Origin: Sipunculus nudus
Taxonomy: Eukaryota > Annelida > Sipuncula > Golfingiida > Sipunculidae
Direction of reading: 5' to 3'
DNA: 64,000 bases
NCBI GenBank assembly: GCA_026874595.1
Contig: CM049317.1
Span: forward strand, 58,952,118 to 59,016,117
Shown here: positions 54,216 to 64,000 of the stretch, piece by piece
Position numbering within the stretch: the first letter of the stretch is position 1
Layout: every line of letters starts with the position of its first letter
The notes under the pieces: generated by a model
The model's database searches: none
Told to the model about the DNA's origin: nothing
The model's input: only the letters and a program-made list of their open reading frames with translations
Program-made: the position numbers and the translations under genes

Positions 54216-54408
54216 GAAACTCCCACCTAGCTAGTCAGCCTGTATGTCAAGTTATAGGCTTTAATACTTCTTGCGGCAGGGACTAGGTGTATTCAAGTAC
54301 TGCGCTTTCAGCATCAGCACCCAACGTGCCAGCATTTTAACCGAGTTTTATTTTGTCAGAGCTGGTGTTTTGCAGTCCATATCGTTTAACCGCCTTCTTC
54401 ACATAAAG

Positions 54409-54597
54409 ATGTTTTACCACAGTCTGTCCATTGCGTTGGTGATAGCCGGGCTGACAATGGCTGAATTTCGCACAGAATCTGAGGCAAATGATTGGATAGA
54501 TCTTTACGATACATTAGCAGCTAAGATATACAATAAGAGAGCCTTGTCATTATGGGCGTACTACACTAATTTGACAGATCACAACAAACAAGAATAT
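54409..54597 (+). CDS. ACE-like exon 1: signal peptide and first helix
   Basis: Starts [20 protein letters not shown], a signal sequence, then [11 protein letters not shown] and [15 protein letters not shown]. Donor TAT/GTAAGT, phase 0. The frame is open further upstream but without an earlier ATG, so this ATG is chosen. The W-x-Y-x-T-N-L/I-T pattern is typical of the family. Confidence 0.88.
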
Positions 54598-54636
54598 GTA
54601 AGTACTATCTAACCATGACAAACGGATCTTGACAGG

Positions 54637-54728
<92 letters not shown>

Positions 54729-57700
54729 GAGAGAGAGAAACGGTATGATGTACGTCCTGAAATGTCAATACTGACTATATAACTGTATGGACCATTGACC
54801 AAGTTGTGGCTCTGTTGTTTACAACTGGGTCTATATATGGACCTTTTCAAGTAACTGTGTTTTCTGATGGTGCAATGCCTGACAACGTGTATAGCGGTAC
54901 CGATAAGTTTCTTAATTTAAACAGAATATGGAACAAAGGCCTCACAGTACATATAAATAAAGACCTTAATTTATGGAATTCTGCCAATATTTACAATAGC
55001 GACTTCAAAAGGCATTCCTTAGGGTCCCCCTCGGACCCCTCCCCGTCCATGGTTTACACGTGTCTTGGCTGAAAATAGTACGCTGCGGGATCAGGCACTT
55101 TATTACACTTTAACGAAAGAATATTTTTCACATTATAATATTTATCATCTGATTAATCAAAGAAGTCTCATAAAACATTTATGCTCACATAATTGTTTCT
55201 TTAATAATAATACGCTCCTGCATGTTACGTCCCCTCCTCCCTTACATCGCCTGAGGATCCTGTTGGCACGGGGGATAAGCTCAAAGTTTAACACACATGC
55301 CGATTTGCTTCCATTCCATATTCCAGTTCACACGAATCTAATTTAAAGTCCAATTGATGTTAAAAATTGAAGGTTGATTCTGATGAATGTCTATACAATA
55401 GGTTCATTCCAGCAGAACATCATACAAACTAAAAGTGAAACTGTTGCTAACTACACTGTGAATTGTTGATCTTTACTGAAAAGGAGCCATTCATGAATTA
55501 AGAAAGGTATGCCAAAGTGCTCTCAGAGTAAAGTCTGGCGGTGCTTATATACATGTCTTCCTATCAGATCAACCAACCAGATTCATGAAGTTAACCTATT
55601 CAAAATTAAAATACACGCTTCTGGCCAAGATATACTAAATATTGCCCATTCAGGAGCTAGAACAAGTTAAAATAATTCATAAATCTGAATATCTTTAACA
55701 TAATTACCAGACCGTAAACGTTGTTAAGGCTTAATGATGTAACAAATGATACTATTAATATTCCTGACAACTTACCAGTGCAACTCTTGATAAGCTAGGT
55801 ATATAGTTTACAAGACTAAATGCTATTTCCTGCATTTAAGCCAGTGCGTTTTATACACAAGCTGGGTGGTACATTTAGTGGAATCTGGTACAATGGACAA
55901 CCGACCCCTAAGAAAGAAAAAAAAACAGACACAATATCTAATAAACTGACCTAGTGTCTCAGATTCTTTGATCTGGTATCTCAGATCCATGGCATGGGGT
56001 GGGCTAACAGCTATAAGCATCTCTATGGAATGCAACATTCTTTTCAGTTAATAAATAAATATTATGGAAAATAGTTATATAATATCGACAAAGAACAGAG
56101 AAATGTAATTTAACATGTAAATTAATACTGTATCATCTAATTAAAGTTAGCATTGTTAACTGACCAAAAAGATTTCTTTTTTTGTAAATTGTATAATAAA
56201 CTAGAAAACTGCATTCTAACGAACGTAAGCCTCCGTCATTCATGTATTCGGTCCATATTCCCAGGTTCATCCGTACATAAGTGACTTAAGATTTTTTTTA
56301 CTATTCCTTGATGACGTTCCTGGTTCCGGATCATGTGCCGGATCCAAACTAAAATCTAATCGACACATTCTCGAAATTCCCTGAACATTCAATGAAATTC
56401 CGTTCATGATTGCATAAGTGATATAGTGAACCAACATAAAAACAACACATGCACATACAAACACACGCACACCAACACGCGCATAGTCACACACACAAAC
56501 ACACCAAATGTGGATGAACGCTTACCCTGCTGGTGAAGGCAATGAGTTCTTGGGGGGTTCTTGTTGCAAATGGCCAGGGGGTTTCATGAACTGTTGATCA
56601 GATTAGATTTTATCTTAGCTAGTGGTGGGCCGATCATCGAGTTTTATCGAAAGTCAGTCAGTTTGCTGCCACTTTCAAGCGCTGGATTATCAAAGGAAAC
56701 CATCGATTACATCATAATAATGATTGTTTTCTTTCCAGAATGCCCTTTTGTTAAAAGCAAAAATGATTCTTCAATTTTTTTACCACATTGTGCGCTTCAT
56801 ATAATGAGTCTGTGTTCCCAAATAACTTCCATATGTAACTGAGTATGACACGGTAGATGCGTGAACGGTGGACTTATTAAACTTACTAGCAAACACCCGT
56901 GCTACGCACGGTTTGGGACGACACGACAATCCGTACGGTGGTATCGAAAATCCACAGAAAATTTGGAGATACGGAATATCACAAAAATCGCGTTACGATA
57001 TTAATATATAAATCCATTATAAGTATTGTGTTGTGGATAAATATCTTTCGGAACAGCGTTCGGAACATTTTTCGGAACAGCGTGCGGTCCCCCGAACCCA
57101 GTGCTTAACATGTGTTCGGGGTCTTTGACAAATAGTCACCTACACATGTACCCTGTGACATGAGAAACTGACCAACAGGATTACATATAAATACGAAAGA
57201 AACCGTTCACGGAATAGACCTAAGAAGAAAATGCAAAAATACCAGTTTTAGTTTTGAAAATAGTAACAATGATGGCCATGACTTATACACATAAAGCATA
57301 TATACTGAATTAAAGAATTAAAAGTCTTTAAAAACAAAAAGTATTACATTAACATTATTGAAAATAAGATGGCACATGCATGTAAAAGAAACAAATATCA
57401 GTACAAACGTATTAAATATACATTTTTACAGGAGTTACATATTTGTCACTGCAGTAATGAGAAAAAATCTCGATTTGCAAAACATTTAAAGTCTAAAATT
57501 ATGTGTTTACAACTTTGGTGGTGCCACTCCGACGTGTACACATCACACTGAACCAACCTCGATATGAATTTAGTTAAAATTTACTTTACATCTGTTACAT
57601 ATTAGGCCTGCATGTGTTGGTGAATATTTGTCAAGGACATAAATCACATGCAAGGCCCTGGATTTCGTGCGACCAAGTGCGACTGTATATGACAAAAAAT

Positions 57701-60700
57701 AATAAAAGGTATGGTTCTCAGGCATCGCCCGCGTTAATTGTACTCCCCCTCCCGCATTAAACAATTTATTTTGATTTTCATCTTTCAAGAAGATAAAATG
57801 ATACAATTTTGATCAGATTTCCTTTGTTATGTGCTTTTGCGTGTATAACAAAACAATTCTGTTATTTTCAAACTTTCCCTGATCATGTGAAATTTTTATC
57901 GAAAAGAAACAAAACAAAGGTAAAACATCGCCCGGCCTCACAGGTTTCTGATATGAAGTGTCTGAGAACCATAGCCTTTTTCGGCCTATTAATCACGATT
58001 TCCTGCAACCCGGTAGATTTGCACTCAAGCATATCAGGCTACGAAGAGGGCTCCTGCAAAACAATTCTTTCAAAGATCCCCCTTTTGAGAAGGAATCGCC
58101 GATGGGGATTATTTCTGGCCGGTCACTGTGAAATGTAAGAAAACCCCAGACAGGGCCCCCGGAGTAAAACTCTGTCCCGCCATCACACACTCTATGGCCA
58201 TTGTGTTACCGGGCCCGAAGACACAAAGAAAAGAGGCGCCCGCGGGGGAGCAAATATTAAAATTATTAATTATGCACGTTATACGCAAATATTGCAGATA
58301 AAAGTGGGTGGAATCTCTTCGGACAAACCCGGAGCATATGAATGTCGAAAATCACGGCAATCCGTACGGCGGTATCAGAGGAGATACGGAAAATCACAAA
58401 AATCTCCTTACGCTATTAATATATAGATTATCTGTGAACTCGCTGGGAGCTGCAGAATTAGCGGAGAGTTTTCTAACGTAATGTACATTGCAAAATATTG
58501 GCGGGAAGGTCTATGCCAAAAAAGTGAGATTCTCTTAGAAATAATCTATTCAACCGATGCCAGGTGCCGCTGTTTAGGCCGTCCTTAAAAATTCTTTGTT
58601 GGAGATAACCCAGTCGGTCGCGTATTTGGATTTCAGCTGGAATTTCTTTTGGACTAGTCTGCACTTTTCTTTTGGTATGATCTGCCCCTAGCGCACCTGG
58701 GCCCGTAAAAATCTGCCTTCATGTGCTAGAAAAACAGCCCCTTTATAGGCCTAACATTCTTAGATGCTCTTAAATTCCATTATGAAAGATATTACCCGAC
58801 GTTGCCGATCGTAAAATTTGATCCATAAAATTAGTCTGATTGTGTCTTTATACGTGGAAGGATCGTTACACTCGTGCGCGAGAGGAGAATACCTGCCGGT
58901 GAAACGCAGGACAGTTTCACAGATAATTGCATATTTCTTTGATAATTGCATACATTTGTCAGAACCGATTAATAATCGATCATCAGTCGGTTTGCTCAAA
59001 CCGATGATCGATTATGAAAAAGGAACCGACTCCCACCACTTATCTTAACAATCAGTTTCCGAAAAGTAAATGGATATCTTTTTAATGTGTGTTTCCGGTG
59101 AACGATATCGCAATTATTAATAGGCTTACCGCCAAAATTGTTCAATGGTTTTACTAATATTCGTTAAAAACAAATCTTAATTTGTTTAGGGATGATTGAT
59201 CAATTGTATATTTTTTCATTATTAATAAGGGAAGCCTAGGTGTACCTATTTGTAAATAATTGCATATATATATAACCAATCAGGTAACCATCAGGCAATC
59301 AATATAGGTATATGTGTACCTTTTGTCAGCTCTTAAAAATATACGTTTGATAGGTACAGGTGATTTATGAAAATCTGTTGCAGGCTAGAATTGTCCAAGA
59401 GGTGGCGTCATTTGACAAACAGGCGCGAGATAACGCCTCACATTGGGACTGGAGGAACTTTAAAGACCAAAGAACGAAAAGAATATTTAGGAAAGTCGCG
59501 AACATCGACGAAAATATCCTGTCTCCAGAAAAACTCAAGCAGGTAACATTATTTCCAACATATTCCGCAAATCAACGTATGAACGTTGAACTGACTATTT
59601 TGCAAAATAGAGCACATGAAATTGAGATTAGGCTGTTACATTATTTGTCTAAAACAGGTGTGTTATAATAATCACCAACTTTCACTTATTACAATTAAGT
59701 AATGCCTAATAATCACCAACTTAAAGTCATTTCAAGTATAATACCTGGACATCTTAGGCATAATACTCAAAAGCCGGCGCTACTTTTCGGCATTAAGCGT
59801 ATATTATATGCTATTCCCAGATATTAATTTTTTTGTTGTCAAAAAACGAGGGGGCATGCGCGTACTGCCCCCCCCCCCCGCCTCCAGATCCGCCCCTGAT
59901 AGCGATTCAACTGGAAATGGATGTTAATAAAAACCATTGTGAAAAGGATTTTAGTTTTCAACTCATTTTTTCCCCTCTTTTTTTAACAATATCCTCTTGT
60001 GCCTTAATACAAGTCCTAACAGCGCAGCAAATGTGAACCCCACATAGGACGGTCCAGAAAAACTATTGACACGATTGTTTTGCTGTGAATAACGTCCTTA
60101 AACGTTGTATCATACCACCTCCCACCATGCTGTACTTGTTTCACGTCGCCACCGCCAGGCATTTGTGTCATTCCTGCATCCACTACCTCACAGGGTTTCT
60201 TATCAGGCTCGGAGGAAGTACAGATGAGATATCAATATGAAAACTGGAAAGCACCCATAGATCGCATATATCCGCCAACATTTGCAATTACCAGATCCTG
60301 AATATTGCGTGGATCCTGATCAAACCTTCTAGAGTTGCAACACAGTTTTTATATTTGGTCGGCCTGCCAAAACAAAGGCGGCTCCAATTTAGTGTGTATA
60401 CACGCTTTGGGGGGGGGGGGGGATTATTCACCTCGTTCGGAAATGTACACCGAAAATTTCCCTTAACAGTGAAAGACGAAGTAAGTTATGGCTTTGAAAT
60501 AACCCTCATGATGGTGATGAATACCTTAATTATTCCAAAATGTCAATGAAAGTAATCCATTATACAAACGTCATTTCCGCCACATAAAATACACACAACA
60601 TATCAAGTTTATATAGACTTATAGACTAGCATAACAAATACATATATATGAATTTATATAGTGTTTCTTTAAATTATCATTTAAGTGTAACGACTTGAAA

Positions 60701-61335
60701 GCTTGATAACTTACTTTCGTTGACATTTTTTAAATACATGTGTTTTAAAATTGTTACCTGTTTGGTCAATTGATGTATATTGTTAAAATATTACATTGTC
60801 TGTACCTGTATACTTTTCACTGTATTATGCCTGAACTTATGGAATTAAGAGCCATGGAACTTATGTTTTCAGAACAAAAAAAAATAATTATTTCATATCC
60901 TTATTTAAGTCCTTCATTTCTTCATTCCTTCATTCATTCGTTGCATCATTTGAATACCTTATACATACAAGTATTATAATGAACCAGATTACCTCTTAAA
61001 TTCAGTGAATTGACACTTGAACATTTTCTCAACTTTCCACAAAATGTCATCATAATCTGATTGAAACATTGTGTTAATAACAGACATACCAAGCAACGGC
61101 GGAAAGGAATGTTTACCTCCCGATAGAGCTAAAATCAAATATCCAGTTAATTAATGTTGTTTAATATACTGAGTGATGCTCCCGGAACCGTGTTTGCATT
61201 CACTTATTCGGCCCATATTTCCAGGTTCATTTTTGCAGGTTCCTGTATATTTGTGAATATTCCTTGATAACAAATTACAGAAGCAATTTTTAGGTAGGAT
61301 AAGTACTCAAGGCTCGCCTCATTATATTTACAAAA

Positions 61336-61383
<48 letters not shown>

Positions 61384-62127
61384 CTGTATATATATGCTAT
61401 AGTTATTACCTGCAGCATACCAGTCTTTCAGCAGAGCTACAGGAGCTGTATAGTAAAGGAGAAGTTTGTGGACGCCCATCAGACAGCAATAAGACTATAT
61501 GTTATCAGCTGGAGCCGGGTACGTACTGATTCTACGAGCCCATTCCCAATTCAGTTGATTGACTGTAATAACGTAACATACAGGCGTCATTCAATTCTTG
61601 TAAACTCCTTGATTCATCGTGGAAGGTGCTGAAAGTGAAACAAAATCATAGTCCAATAGGTTTCCTTTTTGACTTATGCCTGAGCCAACACAAACTTCAG
61701 CTAAAGATGCGATTGGCATTGTATATGTGACGTCATGAATGTATATTTAATTAATTAAAATAAAAATATAGGTATACACAAATTCGATTAAAGTTGCGAA
61801 AATAAGAAAACACCCCCAGTGCATGGAATGATATTTAGTAAAATTTCTCTATATTGTTTCTAGGTTTGACTGACGTGTTTGAGAGATCACGTGATTGGAC
61901 CGACTTGGTGTGGGCGTGGCGGGGATGGCGTGATGCAACGGGCAGAAAAATGACCAACCAGTTCGAGAAGATGGTGGAACTGAAAAATGAAATAGCTAGA
62001 AAGCACGGTATGAAGCTCCATGAGATTCTTTTTAAAGGCATTTGCTCTCTATAATTGTTATAATTACGGAACACATAAGACTGTAGTCTCGTGATGTAAT
62101 TTTTGTCACTGAACCAATTAAATAATG

Positions 62128-62168
<41 letters not shown>

Positions 62169-64000
62169 TCTATATAAATTAACCTATAATAATTGTAATT
62201 ATTATTAAAGTTATTAGTAGTAGTAGTGGTAGTAGTAGTTGTCTGTAATTTTAGGTTAATTTCTATGGTTTATGAATATATGTATATATTTCCTATACAT
62301 TTAGCTGGAGTATAAGAAAGAATGCGTGCTCTCGTGTACATATAAATCCCAAATCTATACACTCACACACAGACAGATACACAATATGAAAGTGAGAACA
62401 GTCTAACATTAGCCGGCTTATGGTCTACCGCTCATACCGCAGGAAAATAAAAAATATACCTTGATGTCACCCAGACCATTTATCAGCATAAGGTCTGGAT
62501 GTGTCATCACTCAGTTGGCCCGGAAGTGGAGGCCCTGCTGGGCTTCAGCTTATCACGTTTTGGGAAGAAACAATGCGGAGATGACGCTGAGTCAAGGATA
62601 TATGTCTTTGTTGACCCAGTTCGTGTGTAAACAATGACTGTACCAGTTGTAGTAGGTCTCCATTCTTGTGGTTAGTTTCAGGTCACGATAGTAACACAGA
62701 CCAAGTTAAAACAATCATGAATACAAGATGAGGTGTATGTCCCAACTGATCATCTAACTGTAAACCTATTCATTCCCTTGTGAATTTTAGAAAACAGTAA
62801 TATCAGTGTATATGTGTTTGTACTTTACAGATTTATCTTCAAAATTACCTTTGTATAAATATCTATTAGAACGAGTTTTTTTTTCTCATTTTTCACGATT
62901 CTTACGTTAAAATATATCTTTCCAACCACACTTGCGACATCTGCCGGTGATAATTGACTGTTGGGGTTCTTTATTTCGACAAAATATTGTATTTAATTAT
63001 ATCTCAGATGATTTTTAATGACAAACATGCCTTGATTATCTTTAATTGGGAGGTTCCTTCAAGAGCTTCTGGTTTATGTTTGGTTTTAATTGACAAATCT
63101 GTGATGCTGGCCAATTGGACCTTGATACTTGAGACGACCAATATGGATAGTGTCCATGAATCCCCTGAGTTTTTTTTTTATTCCGAGGATAATATAGACC
63201 ATAACCAAAGAGTTATGAAGCCTCCCTTCCTTCCCCTTAAACTAACTCTTTAACAAGCATTTGTATTTCATTTTTATTTTTTTTTTATTTTTTGTAGCAA
63301 TGTTTACCATTTTGGGTTATAAGATGTAAGCTTAAATTATCTATGAAGCGCTTTTCGTGGCGTGGCGTCAAAGAACAAAGTGTCGTTATAACACATATTT
63401 ACCGTGTGGTGTAAGGCAGCTAAAGGTCAGTCTGCATACAGCATTATAATGAAGTTTAGTTTTTGTTTATATATAATCCATGGCAGGGGCGCTATAACAC
63501 GCTTAGAGGGTGGTTCAGGACGTCTCATGCAAGTTTATGATTTTAGGCCAAAAAAATTAAAGGTATGGTTCTCAGGCACCGCCCGCATCAATTTTAAACC
63601 CCCGCATCAAAACTTTTTATTTTGATTTTCAATAAAAATTTTCCAATTTTGAGCTGCTGCCGCTCCGACATTTCTTTCAAGAAGATAAAGCCATACAATT
63701 TGCTTTCTTGTAAGGCTTTTGCTTATTTAGCAAATTAAACTGTTATTTTCATGCTTTTCCCTTATCATTTGACTTTGATATCGTAACATTCCAAAAATTT
63801 AAAATTAAAAAAGCGCCCGCCCGCATTGATTTCTGAAAAAAAGTGCCTGAGAACCATACCTTTTTTTTATTTTGGCCTTAGGTTACCGGAATAAGGCCGA
63901 TTCTGTGAATCAGAAATACGAGGTGACGGACCTCAGGGGAATTTGCGAAAGCCTTTACCAACAACTTAAACCACTGTACCAAAATCTACATGCCTATGTC
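54409..64000 (+). CDS. Angiotensin-converting-enzyme-like M2 metallopeptidase, 5' portion
   Basis: Coding exons are 54409-54597, 59384-59542, 61416-61518, 61864-62007 and 63882 to the window end: 238 residues in one frame, all junctions GT-AG with matching phases. The protein has a signal peptide, the TNLT glycosylation-type site of the N-terminal helices, the conserved disulphide pair (VC...IC-Y-Q-LEP), [11 protein letters not shown], and [12 protein letters not shown], which match the family in order and spacing. M2 peptidases are zinc dipeptidyl-carboxypeptidases acting on the cell surface or in extracellular fluid to trim small peptides. The HEMGH zinc motif, which falls later in the protein, lies outside the window, so activity, membrane anchor and number of domains cannot be judged. 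About 35-40 percent of a single-domain ACE is present. Confidence 0.93.
54639..54738. repeat. (GA)n microsatellite in ACE-like intron 1
   Basis: About 45 GA units, interrupted once by CAGACA, starting 42 bp after the exon 1 donor. Confidence 0.95.
54740..56215. other. ACE-like intron 1, no supported exon
   Basis: Open frames at 54806-55072 and 55065-55346 have no acceptor/donor pair of matching phase and no family resemblance. Exon 1 and exon 2 align to the family without a gap, so no exon is expected here. Confidence 0.5.
56220..56550 (+). repeat. Microsatellite-bearing dispersed repeat copy
   Basis: GCCTCCGTCA, CCATATTCCCAGGTTCAT, GTTCCGGATCATGTGCCGGA, AAAATCTAATCGA, CA-rich tract 56448-56508, then CTTACCCTGCTGGTGAAGGC, the same order as 47880-48260. 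Confidence 0.7.
56888..57022 (+). repeat. Dispersed repeat, RTE/SINE-like tail, copy 1
   Basis: CTAGCAAACACCCGTGCTAC-GCACGG (a small stem) leads into CAATCCGTACGGTGGTATC, GAGATACGGAATATCACAAA and TTACGATATTAATATATAA. The second half recurs at 58350-58433. Class is uncertain. Confidence 0.5.
57690..57986. mobile_element. PIF/Harbinger-like MITE, copy 2
   Basis: AAAGGTATGGTTCTCAGGCA at the left and its near-inverse (one base inserted) at the right, followed by TTTTTCGGCC. The outer left GGCC is lost. The right end happens to read as a signal-peptide-like [18 protein letters not shown], which I regard as chance. Confidence 0.7.
58350..58433 (+). repeat. Dispersed repeat tail, copy 2
   Basis: CAATCCGTACGGCGGTATC, GAGATACGGAAAATCACAAA and TTACGCTATTAATATATAGA match 56928-57010. 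The preceding 100 bp do not match. Confidence 0.6.
58963..59015. repeat. Imperfect hairpin
   Basis: TAATCGATCATCAGTCGGTT and AAACCGATGATCGATTA pair around GCTC, with a 4-base bulge. The remaining intron around it has no recognised feature. Confidence 0.6.
59384..59542 (+). CDS. ACE-like exon 2
   Basis: Acceptor CTGTTGCAG, donor CAG/GTAACA, 53 codons in phase 0. Reads [16 protein letters not shown], then [20 protein letters not shown], which aligns with the I-K-R-I-x-x-K-V...L-P-x-x-L segment of M2 peptidases. A second AG upstream (59359) would add eight residues; the later one aligns without a gap. Confidence 0.88.
59543..61180. other. ACE-like intron 2, homopolymer runs only
   Basis: Contains poly-C at 59866-59878 next to an AGATCCGCCCCTGATA repeat end, and poly-G at 60410-60421. 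No exon candidate. Confidence 0.45.
61181..61400. repeat. Partial microsatellite-bearing repeat copy
   Basis: CATTCACTTATTCGGCCCAT, ATTTCCAGGTTCAT and GAATATTCCTTGATAAC match the left part of the copies at 47880 and 56220. (TA)n follows at 61337-61376. Confidence 0.6.
61416..61518 (+). CDS. ACE-like exon 3
   Basis: Acceptor TTACCTGCAG, donor CCGG/GTACGT, ends in phase 1. Encodes [20 protein letters not shown], then [11 protein letters not shown]. The two cysteines 11 apart and the following LEP are the conserved first disulphide of ACE domains, and NKT is a glycosylation site. Confidence 0.9.
61864..62007 (+). CDS. ACE-like exon 4
   Basis: Acceptor TTGTTTCTAG, donor CACG/GTATGA, phase 1 at both ends. 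Encodes [20 protein letters not shown], then [20 protein letters not shown]. The W-A-W-x-G-W-R-D-x-x-G-R block is among the most conserved N-terminal features of M2 peptidases. Confidence 0.95.
62008..63545. other. ACE-like intron 4, left part
   Basis: (ATA)n at 62126-62168 and a TAG-rich tract after it. Other open frames here lack splice or family support. Confidence 0.5.
63546..63877. mobile_element. PIF/Harbinger-like MITE, copy 3, abutting ACE-like exon 5
   Basis: Starts GGCCAAAAAAATTAAAGGTA and ends with the inverse (AACCATACCT, T-run, TTTTGGCC). The inner 21 bases, AAAGGTATGGTTCTCAGGCA plus C, are perfectly inverted at the right. TTA lies directly outside both ends (63543-63545 and 63878-63880). 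The A of the right TTA is the A of the exon 5 acceptor AG. Confidence 0.8.
63882..64000 (+). CDS. ACE-like exon 5, cut by the window end
   Basis: Acceptor TTTTGGCCTTAG, entered in phase 1. Reads [20 protein letters not shown], then [18 protein letters not shown], matching the L-x-x-L-x-P-L-Y-x-x-L-H-A-Y-V helix of ACE domains. Open to the last base; the donor is not seen. Confidence 0.93.

Noticed and set aside
54806-55346. Possible extra exon in ACE-like intron 1
   Set aside because: Exons 1 and 2 already join without a gap against the family, and the frames lack splice sites of the right phase.
57954-58138. Secretory-peptide-like frame with dibasic sites, which could suggest a neuropeptide precursor
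   Set aside because: The signal-like start is the terminal repeat of a MITE read by chance. No upstream or downstream exon support.

Overview
The window is eukaryotic, from an animal with AT-rich, intron-rich and very repeat-rich DNA. Genes are split into short exons with GT-AG introns of 0.3-6 kb, and most of the 64 kb is transposon debris, minisatellites and microsatellites. The look of the dispersed repeats (hairpin-ended elements with internal tandem arrays, microsatellite-bearing repeats) and the gene content fit a lophotrochozoan, most likely a mollusc such as a bivalve. That assignment is inference.

Two genes can be modelled exon by exon, both on the plus strand. (1) 30299-45491 is a complete six-exon gene for a 420-residue type I membrane protein: signal peptide, a divergent cysteine-rich lectin-like module, a clear C-type lectin domain, one transmembrane helix and a 79-residue tail. 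Every intron is phase 1. (2) From 54409 past the window end run the first five coding exons of an angiotensin-converting-enzyme-like M2 peptidase (238 residues seen). The zinc-binding part lies beyond the window. A TATA box sits about 200 bp upstream of its start codon.

Minus-strand coding remains are weaker. They are a probable 3' end of a membrane-protein gene (1504-3594), a terminal exon with polyadenylation signal (8508-8774), a possible exon with an in-frame stop (17378-17468), and a possible first exon inside an inserted element (27244-27441).

Layout: 0.1-1.1 kb, 41-bp minisatellite; 1.5-3.6 kb, minus-strand gene end; 9.2-11.2 kb, TIR transposon; 11.3-12.8 kb, segment duplicated at 21.1-22.4 kb; 12.7-19.5 kb, nested tandem-repeat-bearing elements built around the palindrome GGTGGCGCCACC; 19.7-22.7 kb, dispersed GTGACTCATGTTAC motifs and a 75-bp near-perfect palindrome; 24.4-28.6 kb, two copies of a microsatellite-bearing repeat, the second split by a 2.7-kb insertion; 30.3-45.5 kb, lectin gene with a 1.7-kb 21-bp minisatellite in intron 1 and several elements in intron 3; 46-54 kb, intergenic, with a SINE, MITEs and a 27-bp minisatellite; 54.2-64 kb, the ACE-like gene.

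The most interesting structure is a pair of unrelated non-autonomous element families that share one architecture: 5' subterminal inverted repeat, central 280- or 340-bp tandem units centred on the same GC-rich palindrome, and a 3' hairpin. I counted 21 exact GGTGGCGCCACC sites. The second is a MITE whose target-site duplication appears to have rebuilt the splice acceptor of ACE-like exon 5.
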